11,022 nt of DNA from G001797105 sp964528155 (GTDB lineage Bacteria > Chloroflexota > Anaerolineae > Anaerolineales > E44-bin32): positions 1 to 11,022 of the forward strand of contig CAZGRL010000118.1 of the NCBI GenBank assembly GCA_964528155.1, in the 5' to 3' direction. Positions 1-8,600 of this stretch are shown here, piece by piece. Position numbers and translations under genes: made by a program. Position 1 is the stretch's first letter; every line of letters starts with the position of its first letter. The notes beneath the pieces are model-generated. The model saw only the letters and a list, made by a program, of their open reading frames with translations, was not told where the DNA came from and ran no database searches.

Positions 1-2
1 GA

Positions 3-1028
3 GGGCCAGCGGTGCTGAAAGCCGGCCTCGGACTGGGTACGACGCTCGGGCCGACCGGGCCGGTGGCCGGGAGTGGCGCAGGGGGCCGCCTCGCAGGCGT
101 GGGCGGTGGAGGACCGAACGCGGCAGGCCTGGGAGGGCTTGGCGGCGCAGGCGCGGTTCTCCCGGCCAGGGCCGCGTCCGCCGCACTGTCGACACTCGCG
201 GGCATGTCGGGCAACCCTGCAGTCCGAGGCGCGTTGAGCGCGGCCGCCCAGGGATTCCGCAACGCGGCGCTGGACGATGGGCGCTGGCAAGGAGGGAGGG
301 GCATCGCCGCGGAAGTTGGGGGCGCGGGGCCTGGGGGCGTGTACAGCGTCTCGACCCGGGAGGCGGCGAGTTCTGTGTTGGGCGATCGGGCGACGCCAGA
401 GTCGGTTAGCCGGCTCGCGACGAGGCCGGAGTTCCGGACAGCGTTGAGGTCGGCCCGGCGCCATGCGGCCGGGCTAGAAAGAGCGGGGATCCCCTTCGCC
501 GATCAGGTGAAGGAGTCGGGATTCCCAGACGCTGCGGGCTACATGGCAGGATTGGCATTCCAGGTGGGCCACGCGAGCCTTGCCGCCGGCCTCAAGTCGT
601 CATTTGCTCCCACACCTGTCGCGGATGCGGGACCGGGACCGATGGCTCCCAGTGTCGAGGGCCGCGAAGTCCTGACATCGCTCGGGCAACGCCTGGTGAC
701 ACTGGGCGGGGATGGCTTTCCGGGGGGCGAGGGCCGCATGCGCCTGCTGAAGCAGGCGGGTTGGTGGTCATTCAACCCGTCGCCGGACGATCCAGGCTTC
801 GGACGATATGCGCAGGCATTCATGAGAGCGGGACAGTACCTCGTAGACGCCGGGGAGGAGGCGGCACTGGGAGCGCTGGCGAGGGCGGTGCAGGCAGCGC
901 GTGGGGATCCCACCAGGGAGATCAGTGCCTCGGAGCACATGGCGCGCATTCAGGCGCAGATCCTCGACGGCGACTTCGGGAAGCACCAGGAATCACTCGC
1001 CAGGATCTTCGAAGCGAGGAAGGCCTGA
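3..1028 (+). CDS. TrbL/VirB6-like T4SS membrane protein, C-terminal part (5' truncated by window)
   Basis: The frame is already open at the first full codon of the window. The first possible start, a GTG at 12, has no clear ribosome binding site, so the real start probably lies upstream. The visible part is about 340 residues. It starts with a Gly/Ala-rich low-complexity stretch (about residues 5-50 from the GTG). A mostly helical, soluble-looking region follows, rich in Ala, Arg and Glu, with no convincing membrane span. It ends 9 bp before a PrgI-like gene that is followed by virB4. In monoderm-type conjugation loci the gene before prgI/virB4 is often a TrbL/VirB6-like channel protein with N-terminal membrane helices and a long Gly-rich or soluble tail. 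The assignment rests on that gene order and tail composition, not on a recognised motif. It could equally be another accessory T4SS protein. Confidence 0.5.
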   Translation, partial: GPAVLKAGLGLGTTLGPTGPVAGSGAGGRLAGVGGGGPNAAGLGGLGGAGAVLPARAASAALSTLAGMSGNPAVRGALSAAAQGFRNAALDDGRWQGGRGIAAEVGGAGPGGVYSVSTREAASSVLGDRATPESVSRLATRPEFRTALRSARRHAAGLERAGIPFADQVKESGFPDAAGYMAGLAFQVGHASLAAGLKSSFAPTPVADAGPGPMAPSVEGREVLTSLGQRLVTLGGDGFPGGEGRMRLLKQAGWWSFNPSPDDPGFGRYAQAFMRAGQYLVDAGEEAALGALARAVQAARGDPTREISASEHMARIQAQILDGDFGKHQESLARIFEARKA

Positions 1029-1037
1029 ATCGGAGCG

Positions 1038-1562
1038 ATGCAGGCGACGCGCATTCCCCCTAAGCTCGAACCACCGAAGACGACGGCCGGCCTGCCTGTT
1101 GGCCCACGCGAACTGGCAATCGTCGGGCCCGCATTTGGCGTCGCGGTGCTGATCTTCTTCACAGGTCTGCCGTTCTTTGTGCGCGTGGGCGGAGCGGTCG
1201 CCGTGGTCGGCCTTGCCGCCGCGTATGCGCTCGCGCGCATCCAGGCGCGGTACACGATTGAAGAGTATCTGCTGTACCGTCTTGGTTTCTCCCGGCGGCT
1301 GCGAAGGCGAGTGAAGGGAGGCGGTGAGTTCACAACCCATCTGGGCAGGCGGGAGCGTGAGAGCAGAGCGCCCCTGGGTCGCGCCGAGATCGCGATTCCC
1401 ACGACTTGGTTCACGATTCCCGCCGACCGCGTTCCCTCAGGGCGCACGATGCTGGTCAACACCATAGGACTTGCACTGTTGTCGGCCTTCCTCGCCTGGA
1501 TGGGAACAGGTGGACTTGCCGAGTTGATGGACCTGCGCGCGAGCCTGATCTACGTGCGATAG
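1038..1562 (+). CDS. PrgI-family T4SS inner-membrane protein (VirB3-like)
   Basis: A 174-aa protein. It has a Pro-rich N-terminus, two closely spaced hydrophobic segments (about residues 26-46 and 48-66), the conserved-looking segment RYTIEEYLLYRLGF at 71-84, a basic middle region, and a third hydrophobic segment near 138-156. Paired N-terminal helices followed by a T-x-E-E-[YF]-L-L-Y type motif are characteristic of PrgI-family proteins, the counterparts of VirB3 encoded directly before virB4 in Gram-positive and Chloroflexota conjugation systems. Such proteins sit in the cytoplasmic membrane and are thought to dock VirB4. The third hydrophobic stretch makes it longer than a minimal PrgI. 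The gene starts 9 bp after the upstream stop and ends 12 bp before virB4, which indicates one operon. The start is ATG 1038. GGAG at 1032-1035 is only 2 nt away, while GAGGAAGG at 1016-1023 is 14 nt away, so translational coupling to the upstream gene is plausible. Confidence 0.72.
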   Translation: MQATRIPPKLEPPKTTAGLPVGPRELAIVGPAFGVAVLIFFTGLPFFVRVGGAVAVVGLAAAYALARIQARYTIEEYLLYRLGFSRRLRRRVKGGGEFTTHLGRRERESRAPLGRAEIAIPTTWFTIPADRVPSGRTMLVNTIGLALLSAFLAWMGTGGLAELMDLRASLIYVR

Positions 1563-1574
1563 GGGATCCAACCG

Positions 1575-4331
1575 ATGTCAGTGTACTGGGTCGTCACATC
1601 CATCGTGGGCCTGGCGTTCCTGGGGCTGGTGGCCTACCCGCTGGCCCGGTCGCGCATTGGCGCGAAGACGGCCGCTCGCGAGAGAGGCGGGCAGGGTGGG
1701 GGGCCGGGGCCGACAGAGGCCCTCGTGGAGGTGGAAGCCGTCCGCGACTTCGCCTTGCTGACATCGGAAGGCGACCTCGTCGCCATGCTGGAGATCCATC
1801 CGTTCGTGGTCACGACCAGTGTGCCGGCGGGCGCGGTGGAAGAGATGTTTGGGCAGGCAATCTGCCGGATGCCGGATGGCGAGACATGGCAGATCGTTCA
1901 GATCCCGGGGACGCAATCGATCGAGGCCTACACGGACCGTTTGGCGCGCCTGGCGCACGGATGGGCGGAACTGCTCGTCGATGCGGACGGCCGCGACTCG
2001 GGTGAGATCGCCTACCGGGGGCATCTGCAGCGCCGGCTGTCTCTGCCGGCAACGCTCGGTGCGCTGCTCTTAGAGGAGTCGGCCAACGCCGATCTGGCAC
2101 TGCGGCACACGTTCGTCGTTCTGACTCATCCTGCTTTCGGTCTGCTCCGCACACCTCTGGAGGCCAAGGGCTGGAGGGACGCGCTTGAGGCGTTCGACCG
2201 GCGGATGCTAGAAGCCGCGACGACCTTCAAGACAGCTGGCTTGAGCACCCGCCAATTGACACCTGCCGAGATGCTGGATGTCGTCTGGCACGGCTATAAC
2301 CCGGGGGCGACGGCGGACGGCGGCGTACGCGAGCAGCGCCAACGGCGGTTCGCAGAGATTCTGGACGACGGGGAGCCGCACTCGCCCTATACGGCCACGC
2401 TTACCGAAGAGGAGACAGCACGATCTATCGGGGAGTCCGAGAGCGACCCGATGGCGCTCAAGCGACTCTTGGCGCCCCGCAGCTGGGAAGAGCTGGACGA
2501 CAGGATCCTGGTGAACGACGGGATTGCGACCACGACCTACTTTGTGGAGAACTTCAGCTATGACTTGATGCCGTCGCTGGCGCGCATTCTGGGTGAGTAC
2601 GCGGGTCGATTGCATGTAGCCATGTACATTCGAGCCCCGGAGAGGGCGGAGGTCGTGGAGCAGGCCAGGAAGGGGAGCGTGGCACGCCAGGCATCCGAGA
2701 TGGTGCGCGGCGCCTACGGTCAGATCCAGGACTACAAGGCCGCTCAGGAGATCAACGCGACGGAAGAGCTGCGGGCCCGGGCGGAGATGGGGCTCGAGAC
2801 CCCTCGCTATCTGGGGATGTACCTGACCCTGACCGCCCGAGGCTCAAACGAACTGGACGAGCTCCGGCCGCGTTTCGAGTCGCATCTGCGGAACCAGGGA
2901 GTGCGGTTCGTCTGTGCCCGCTGGCAGCAGGAGTTCGCCTTTCGCTCGGCCGTGCCGCTGGGGCAACGCCGGCACCGCTTCCCCGATCGGAACCTGACGC
3001 CTGACAACTTCGCTGCATTGTGTCCATCGACGGGCGCGACCTACTTCGAGCCGGCCGGATACCTGCATGCCTTCCTGCGGCCTCAAGACGATGCCGTCGC
3101 TCCTCAGGCGCCACTGGTGCTGGATCGCCTGCGTGGGGGGAACGCCCCGGGCGCCTCGGAGGCGTTGATCGGGAGTCCCCGATCCGGCAAGAGCGTGACA
3201 CTGAAGACGCTTGCACTGACGTGGCTGGCACACAACCACGCCGTGATCGTGATCGATCCGAAGGCCGAGTATGGGGCCCTGGCCCAGTGGGCGGGTGGGG
3301 AAGTGGTGCCCCTTGCAGGGTCCGGAGGGGCGGGCTTCAACTTGTTCCACTTCGAGCGGATGGACGGGAGAGATGCCAGAGCGCGCGACCTGGCAATGAA
3401 CACCTTCGCCGACAACCTGAATGCGCTGCTGACTCTCTATGCATTCCTGAAAGACTCCAATCGGCCGTTCGTATCCGGCCCGGAACGTTCCCTGCTGACA
3501 CGCGCGATGCGCATGGCCATGGAGCACAAAGGCATGCAAGCGCAAGACGCGTCGACGTGGGCTGCCGACAAGCTATTCTTGACCGACGTCTACGCCGTCC
3601 TGGCGCAGGAGTTGCGTCAAGAGGATCCGAGCACCGTGAACATCATCGCCTCGACGCTGAGGGAACACGCCACGGAGGAGGGGCAGTTCTACTCTCAGTA
3701 CAACACCCGCAGGCAGGTGACCCTGCAGTCAGACCTCGCCGTGATCCAGTTCGGATTGTCGGGGATCCATGTCGGGGGCTTCGAGCGTGCACTGGCTCAC
3801 CACTTCGCGCTGCGAATCGCGGCCTCTCAGGCCATTCGGCGGTTCCTGGCCTCATCAACCCCGAGCCCGACCCACATCATCCTGGATGAGGCCTCACAGG
3901 TGCTCGTGGACGAATACATGGTGAGCACCGTGGTGAAGATGCTCTCGACGCTTCCGGCGTTCGGCGTGACGCTGCATCTGGCGTTCCAGGATGCGCATGC
4001 TCTGGTGAAAGCTGATCGCTTCGGTCAGTCCGGTGGGAATGGGGCTCAGTCGGTGAACACGCTCCTGGGTGTCCTCGGCACCCACTGGCTCTTCTTCCAG
4101 GCACCGGCCTCGGCGCACGAGATCGGGGACCGCCTCGAGCTCAGCCGGGAGGAGGTGGGTTCGCTTTCGCGACTGAAAGTCGGGGAGGCGATCCTCGTTC
4201 TGCCCGACCAGCAACATCTGCCGTTGAGGGTGGTGGTGCCGCGACCGTGGATGCCGGCCTTCGAGACCGACATGGCATCGATGAAGCGGATCCTGGCTGA
4301 TGCATTTGCATCTGGGCCCGGCGAAGAATGA
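1575..4331 (+). CDS. virB4: VirB4/TraE-family conjugation ATPase
   Basis: A 918-aa AAA-type ATPase of the VirB4/TrbE/CagE family, the energising subunit at the cytoplasmic base of conjugative T4SSs. One N-terminal hydrophobic segment (about residues 4-25) probably anchors it in the membrane. A long N-terminal domain follows, ending in the family-typical stretch starting FRSAVPLGQ (456-464) and leading to a P-x-x-G segment near 490. The motor domain has Walker A GSPRSGKS at 533-540, a strand-turn VIVIDPKAEYG at 557-567 (the usual VirB4 IDP-x-x-EY motif), Walker B IILDEA at 768-773, and a downstream sensor-like Gln in LHLAFQD (Q805). Length and motif order are normal and the gene looks intact. 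AGGGG at 1561-1565, 9 nt before ATG 1575, is a good ribosome binding site and overlaps the upstream stop codon. It is the last gene of the visible plus-strand operon and meets the minus-strand lipoprotein gene head-on. Confidence 0.93.
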   Translation: MSVYWVVTSIVGLAFLGLVAYPLARSRIGAKTAARERGGQGGGPGPTEALVEVEAVRDFALLTSEGDLVAMLEIHPFVVTTSVPAGAVEEMFGQAICRMPDGETWQIVQIPGTQSIEAYTDRLARLAHGWAELLVDADGRDSGEIAYRGHLQRRLSLPATLGALLLEESANADLALRHTFVVLTHPAFGLLRTPLEAKGWRDALEAFDRRMLEAATTFKTAGLSTRQLTPAEMLDVVWHGYNPGATADGGVREQRQRRFAEILDDGEPHSPYTATLTEEETARSIGESESDPMALKRLLAPRSWEELDDRILVNDGIATTTYFVENFSYDLMPSLARILGEYAGRLHVAMYIRAPERAEVVEQARKGSVARQASEMVRGAYGQIQDYKAAQEINATEELRARAEMGLETPRYLGMYLTLTARGSNELDELRPRFESHLRNQGVRFVCARWQQEFAFRSAVPLGQRRHRFPDRNLTPDNFAALCPSTGATYFEPAGYLHAFLRPQDDAVAPQAPLVLDRLRGGNAPGASEALIGSPRSGKSVTLKTLALTWLAHNHAVIVIDPKAEYGALAQWAGGEVVPLAGSGGAGFNLFHFERMDGRDARARDLAMNTFADNLNALLTLYAFLKDSNRPFVSGPERSLLTRAMRMAMEHKGMQAQDASTWAADKLFLTDVYAVLAQELRQEDPSTVNIIASTLREHATEEGQFYSQYNTRRQVTLQSDLAVIQFGLSGIHVGGFERALAHHFALRIAASQAIRRFLASSTPSPTHIILDEASQVLVDEYMVSTVVKMLSTLPAFGVTLHLAFQDAHALVKADRFGQSGGNGAQSVNTLLGVLGTHWLFFQAPASAHEIGDRLELSREEVGSLSRLKVGEAILVLPDQQHLPLRVVVPRPWMPAFETDMASMKRILADAFASGPGEE

Positions 4332-4340
4332 TGGCCATAC

Positions 4341-4378
4341 GGCCTGCCCTGCATGTCTTCAGCAGGTGCTGGCAGGCC
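4341..4378. terminator. Possible bidirectional terminator hairpin between convergent genes
   Basis: The 63-bp gap between the virB4 stop and the lipoprotein stop holds a perfect 8-bp inverted repeat, GGCCTGCC (4341-4348) and GGCAGGCC (4371-4378). A short inner stem, CTGC (4349-4352) with GCAG (4362-4365), could extend it. The symmetric position, 9 bp after one stop and 16 bp before the other, fits a shared terminator. There is no T-run on either side, so it is not a canonical intrinsic terminator. It could instead be an mRNA 3'-end stabilising structure. Confidence 0.45.
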
Positions 4379-4394
4379 CGACCTTGAGGCAAGT

Positions 4395-5543
4395 CTAGTC
4401 TCCCATCCGCCAAGCCTGAAGGCGCCCGTCATTCAGGAGGATTGCCAGTTCATACTTCGCCGGGTTGAAGGAGAGTTGGACAATCCTCTCCAATTCCTCG
4501 TGTTCGATCATTCCCACTAGGTCGCCCGAAGTCAGCTCCCAGATGCCGACCCCCGCGGCAGGGATCTCGGTACCTGATGCGAGTAGAAGGTTGTCGTAAC
4601 TAATGGCCAAGCTGTAAGGGATTCGGATGTTTCCGACAATCCCGTCGCTAACCGGAATTTCCACGGCTGGTCTGCCCTCAGTGAGGTCCCACACAACGGT
4701 AGAGCCGAGCATTGCGACGATGTAGCGCCCATCTTCCGCAAACTGAAGCTCAGGGGATCCTTCCAATGGAATCTCTTCGAGCATTTCGTCTGTTCTAAGG
4801 CTCCACACTTGAACAGACTGGGCCGGACCCACGGAGACCGCCAGCATCTCGCCGGACGGAGACAACACTGCCGTCAGAGGTTCGGCTCCATTGATCGAGA
4901 GGGTATGATTCATCGAACCATCGGGGGAAGCGATCCAGACTCCCAGGCCTGCAAGCTCACTGACAGCGAGGACGATCTCTTCGTCACCAAAGAAGCCCAG
5001 CCTCATGACCGACGTTCCGAAGTCGCCTTGTCCGGGCAGGTCGTACTCGCCCAGTAACGTCAAGTCTCGAGCCTCCCAAACCCTGTAACTATGCCCAAGG
5101 CTCAGGCCATCTGCAGTCGCAAGCCTCGCGCCGTCTTCGGAGAAGGCGATAGGGCGCTGCCCGTACTCAGTCTCCTGGAAGGCCAATTCCTCGAAGGTAG
5201 CGCCATCAAGGAGCGCGACGCCGCGGTCCGTTGTAACCGCGATTGCGCGGCCATTAGGCGACCACGACATTGCGACAGCGCCATCGACTTTGGCTTCGTG
5301 ATCAAGTCTGTAACTGATGTTTGTGGGCTGGGGCGATGTCGCTGGGGGCTGCAAGGTCGGGGAGACAGATGGTAAGGGCCGCGATGCCGCCACTGTAGCT
5401 GTCGGAGCCAGAGGTACTTCCGAGGCCCGCGGCTCCGTTGGCGATTCACAGCCGACGACGACGGTCGTCGCGATCGCAGCGATGATGAACGCGACCCGAC
5501 TTGGCCTGAAGCAGATGGATCTTGCGCCCGATTGAATCGGCAT
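4395..5543 (-). CDS. Exported lipoprotein with seven-bladed WD40-like beta-propeller
   Basis: A 382-aa protein. The N-terminus is basic (residues 1-16), followed by a hydrophobic core (17-30) and the lipobox V-V-G-C with Cys at 32. It should therefore be lipid-anchored on the outer face of the cytoplasmic membrane. Residues 33-75 are a Pro/Thr/Ser-rich linker. The rest is made of WD40-like blades with the pattern hydrophobic-S-x-[DN]-G-x-x-[hydrophobic]-A followed by V-x-[VIL]-W. I can count seven, near 87-120, 132-167, 179-213, 224-258, 264-296, 311-346 and 355-382. No catalytic motif is visible, so binding or scaffolding is the likely role, but no ligand can be named. The start is ATG 5543. 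The ribosome binding site is weak, but this start gives a normal lipoprotein signal. It lies 66 bp downstream of the large minus-strand gene and may be co-transcribed with it. It is less GC-rich than the T4SS operon. Confidence 0.82.
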   Translation of the reverse strand: MPIQSGARSICFRPSRVAFIIAAIATTVVVGCESPTEPRASEVPLAPTATVAASRPLPSVSPTLQPPATSPQPTNISYRLDHEAKVDGAVAMSWSPNGRAIAVTTDRGVALLDGATFEELAFQETEYGQRPIAFSEDGARLATADGLSLGHSYRVWEARDLTLLGEYDLPGQGDFGTSVMRLGFFGDEEIVLAVSELAGLGVWIASPDGSMNHTLSINGAEPLTAVLSPSGEMLAVSVGPAQSVQVWSLRTDEMLEEIPLEGSPELQFAEDGRYIVAMLGSTVVWDLTEGRPAVEIPVSDGIVGNIRIPYSLAISYDNLLLASGTEIPAAGVGIWELTSGDLVGMIEHEELERIVQLSFNPAKYELAILLNDGRLQAWRMGD

Positions 5544-5564
5544 TGTCGATATCCAGCTCGCGCT

Positions 5565-5585
5565 CGTGCTCTTCTTCAGGGCACG
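5565..5585. other. Small inverted repeat in gap between the two minus-strand genes
   Basis: CGTGC (5565-5569) and GCACG (5581-5585) could form a 5-bp stem with an 11-nt loop in the 66-bp gap after the large gene. It is too short and lacks a T-run, so it is weak as a terminator. I see no better terminator here, which leaves read-through from the large gene into the lipoprotein gene as the simpler reading. Confidence 0.2.
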
Positions 5586-5609
5586 GCCGCTTACGGTTCG
5601 CCTAGGTCT

Positions 5610-8600
5610 CTAGTCGATGATACCCTCGGTCCACTGACTGAGATGAGTAACCTCGGCTCCGATTCCCAGATCAACCCACCTGGCCAGAAAGGCGCCCGTG
5701 AACCGACCATTCTGTCTCAGCCAGAGTGTCCCATTAGGAGCATAGACATTGGCGTGGATTTCTGTGGCGATGCCGAACTTGGCTGCCTTCGGGGTGCCGC
5801 CAAGATTGCCAGAGTTTCCGTTGACCCCGCTAACGTAGATGACGATATCCCTGGCATCCAATCCCGTTGAGTCGGGCGCAGGGCCGAGGTAAGATCCCTG
5901 GTCGACGGCGAGCCTTCCAGCAATCCGGATCTCGGAAGGGGCCTGGAAGTACAAGACGACGTTCTCGCCCACATCCCATTCCGCGAATTCGTATACGCCC
6001 CCTGTGAACGTCACTGCACTCCCCATGCGGGCTTTGAGCAGACCGTAGGCCCCGGGATCGAGGGTGAGCGATCCGTTCTGGGGAACGTCAAAGCTCTGCG
6101 CACCCGGCGAGAATACCGGGAGATCCGGGAAGGCTCCCACCAGTGGCAGGTCGAGGGGCGTGAATTGCTGGCCCAGAACCTCTCCTAGGCCGTCAAGTTC
6201 GTTGTAGTACACGTCGTAGATCTGACCGCCATTCTTGATGTAAACGCTGTCGCCCAGGACGCGCGATCCCGGGTCCAGAATCGTTGCACCGATACCGATA
6301 GTAACCTCGGAGCCCTTGGCGAGATACGGTCCGGGGCTGGAGATGTTGGCGCCAACATCTCCGTCCACTACGACGCCATTCTGCTCCACCCAGACGCCTT
6401 CGGAGCCTAGGAGCACGAAGTCGGATACTCGGGCGGTTGCCTGAGTGGAGAGAATCTCGAACGTAGTAGTCGTCTCTGGCCCTGTATTACCGGCTCGATC
6501 TACAGCTCGATGCTGAATAGTGTGGATCCCCTCGTCGGCAACCACAAGCTCGGCCTCATAAACCTCCCATGTGCCTCCCCCGTCCACGCTGAACTCGATG
6601 GTCGCTACACCCGAACTGGCGGATCCGTCTTCGAGGACGGGATCCGACGCAGATAGGGTCACTACCACCGGAGAAGTATATTTCCCGCCTGGGCCGAGGA
6701 CTCCATCGAGTTGGGCCTCGACGTCGGGGCCCGTGCCGTCTGCCATCACCGTCTCCACTTGCTCTGGCTCCTGGTTACCATACGTGTCGATCGCGCTGAA
6801 GAACACGCTCCACACGCCCTCTTCCAGGCGCAGTTGGGCTACGTCGAACGGTACGGTCAACTCACCTGCTTCAGTCTCGTCAGTGTTTACCCACGAGGCC
6901 GAGATTCGCCTGATGTCCGCATCATCTTCGGCGGAGATCCGGACCACGACAGGTGACTGGACCCATCCGTCCGCGTTCGCAGGGGGATCGGTCTCAAGCT
7001 GCGATGACGGAGGGGTCACATCGATAGTGGAAAGGTCTCTGGTGATTGTCCGTTCCAGTTCATAGCTGTCGTGATCGAAAACGTACACATCGGCAAGGGA
7101 TTCTTCCAGGGAATCCTCCCCGCGATGGAAGACGAGGACAGAGCCGTCCGGCTCCACTTGAACGCCGCCCCCGCTGCTGGAGATCCCGCCATCATGGTCT
7201 GGGTCGTCGTCAGAATCGAAGGGGACGACATCGTAGTCGGTCCCGGTCGAGCGGACGAAGTACGTCTCCATGCCGTGAGCGCCAGCCTGCCAATCAACCT
7301 GAAGTAATGGCGGTGCCTCTCCCAAAGGCGGATGCAATGTGAGGACCACCATGGGCTCAATGGGTCGGACAGTCGTCAACTCCCAGACGAGCTCTGAGGG
7401 GGTATCGTCGGCATAGATTCGCAGTATTCCTCTCCGAAACGGATTTGCGTCGTCCGGCAGCGTCGAGGAGGCGACGACGAGCTCCTCGATTCCGTCGTCA
7501 TTGAGGTCCACATTCCCCTGAGCCAGTTCTTCCTCAGGTATCGGATCGATCTGATAGGCGATCAATGACACGCTTCCCGATGTGGGAGCGGCGTGGGCGG
7601 CATCAGGACAGACTGTCTGACTCTCGCCTTCCAGGAACTCGTCTGGAATAGTCTCGGGCGGTTCCTCCCGGAGCGTCAGCACATTCGGGCCGGCCATCGA
7701 AGTGGGATGGGTAAGTCCGTAGTAGGCCGCGACGCTATCGACTTTGCGGGCATTTCCTGTGTACCAGAAGATGGGCCAATACCACGAGTCGATATCACCG
7801 TCCTCTGCCCCGGCGTACGGGATATTGTAGCGAGTTGCCACGCATCTGTTGTGCGCAAAAAGGCGGGTGGCTGCCCGCAAATTGAGATCAGGGTCGTACA
7901 GGAGTTCGGGGGGCAGTACGTCATCTAGCGAATCCCCCAGCCACCGAGACTCCAACCCGAGATACAGAACCTGACCAAGGCCGTAGGAGGCGGCGACACG
8001 ATACTGTGCATAGGCGGGACCTCCCATCTGGTAGTCTTGGTTAATGTCCAACCCCTGGTCTCCCATCCATTCCAGGTGCTGGGGGTTGCTGTAGCCACCT
8101 CCGAATTCCTCCAGAAATCTCCCGATCGTGAGAGGATCGAAGAACTCAAATCCTCCGCGCGCGTCGTCATAGGGGTAAGGTGTCCCCTCTGAGAGGGCCA
8201 TCGCCGCGCACTCTTCAATCGTCTGGCCATCAGCACACTCGAACGTCGGGCTCTCCGGCTGACTGAATGACCTCGCCGTCTGCATCCAGGCGGATGCCCG
8301 CCACCTTCTGCAGTCGTCCGGCTCCCAATCCTCCGGACAGACATTGCTGGGGGAGTCGAATGCTATCCAGTCGAGCGACGGCTCATACAGGTATGCCCGA
8401 GTGGGAGGATATTCGAGTGGCTCCCTGCTCGGGTCCTCCGGGTACCCGATGGGGGATCGCACCAGCCTAACGTCCAGCTTGCTGCCGGTTTCTCCGACAA
8501 CAATCGCCTTCATGATGTCGGGAGGAATGTCCCTCACCTCGCTCCAGCGGTAGATCAAGTCATCGAATTGATTCCAGTAGGGGTTCTGCGCAGACAGGCC

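Noticed and set aside
1406..2005. A 199-codon plus-strand frame spanning the prgI-virB4 junction
   Set aside because: It overlaps two well-supported genes, has no ribosome binding site, and shows low-complexity Arg/Gly composition.
2844..3545. A 233-codon minus-strand frame antisense to virB4
   Set aside because: It lies fully antisense to the VirB4 motor domain with no recognisable feature. Third-position GC bias explains it.
3020..3889. A 289-codon open frame inside virB4 in another frame
   Set aside because: The overlapping frame encodes VirB4 motifs including Walker A and B. The alternative product is Arg/Gly/Pro-rich with no domain, as expected for shadow frames in GC-rich DNA.
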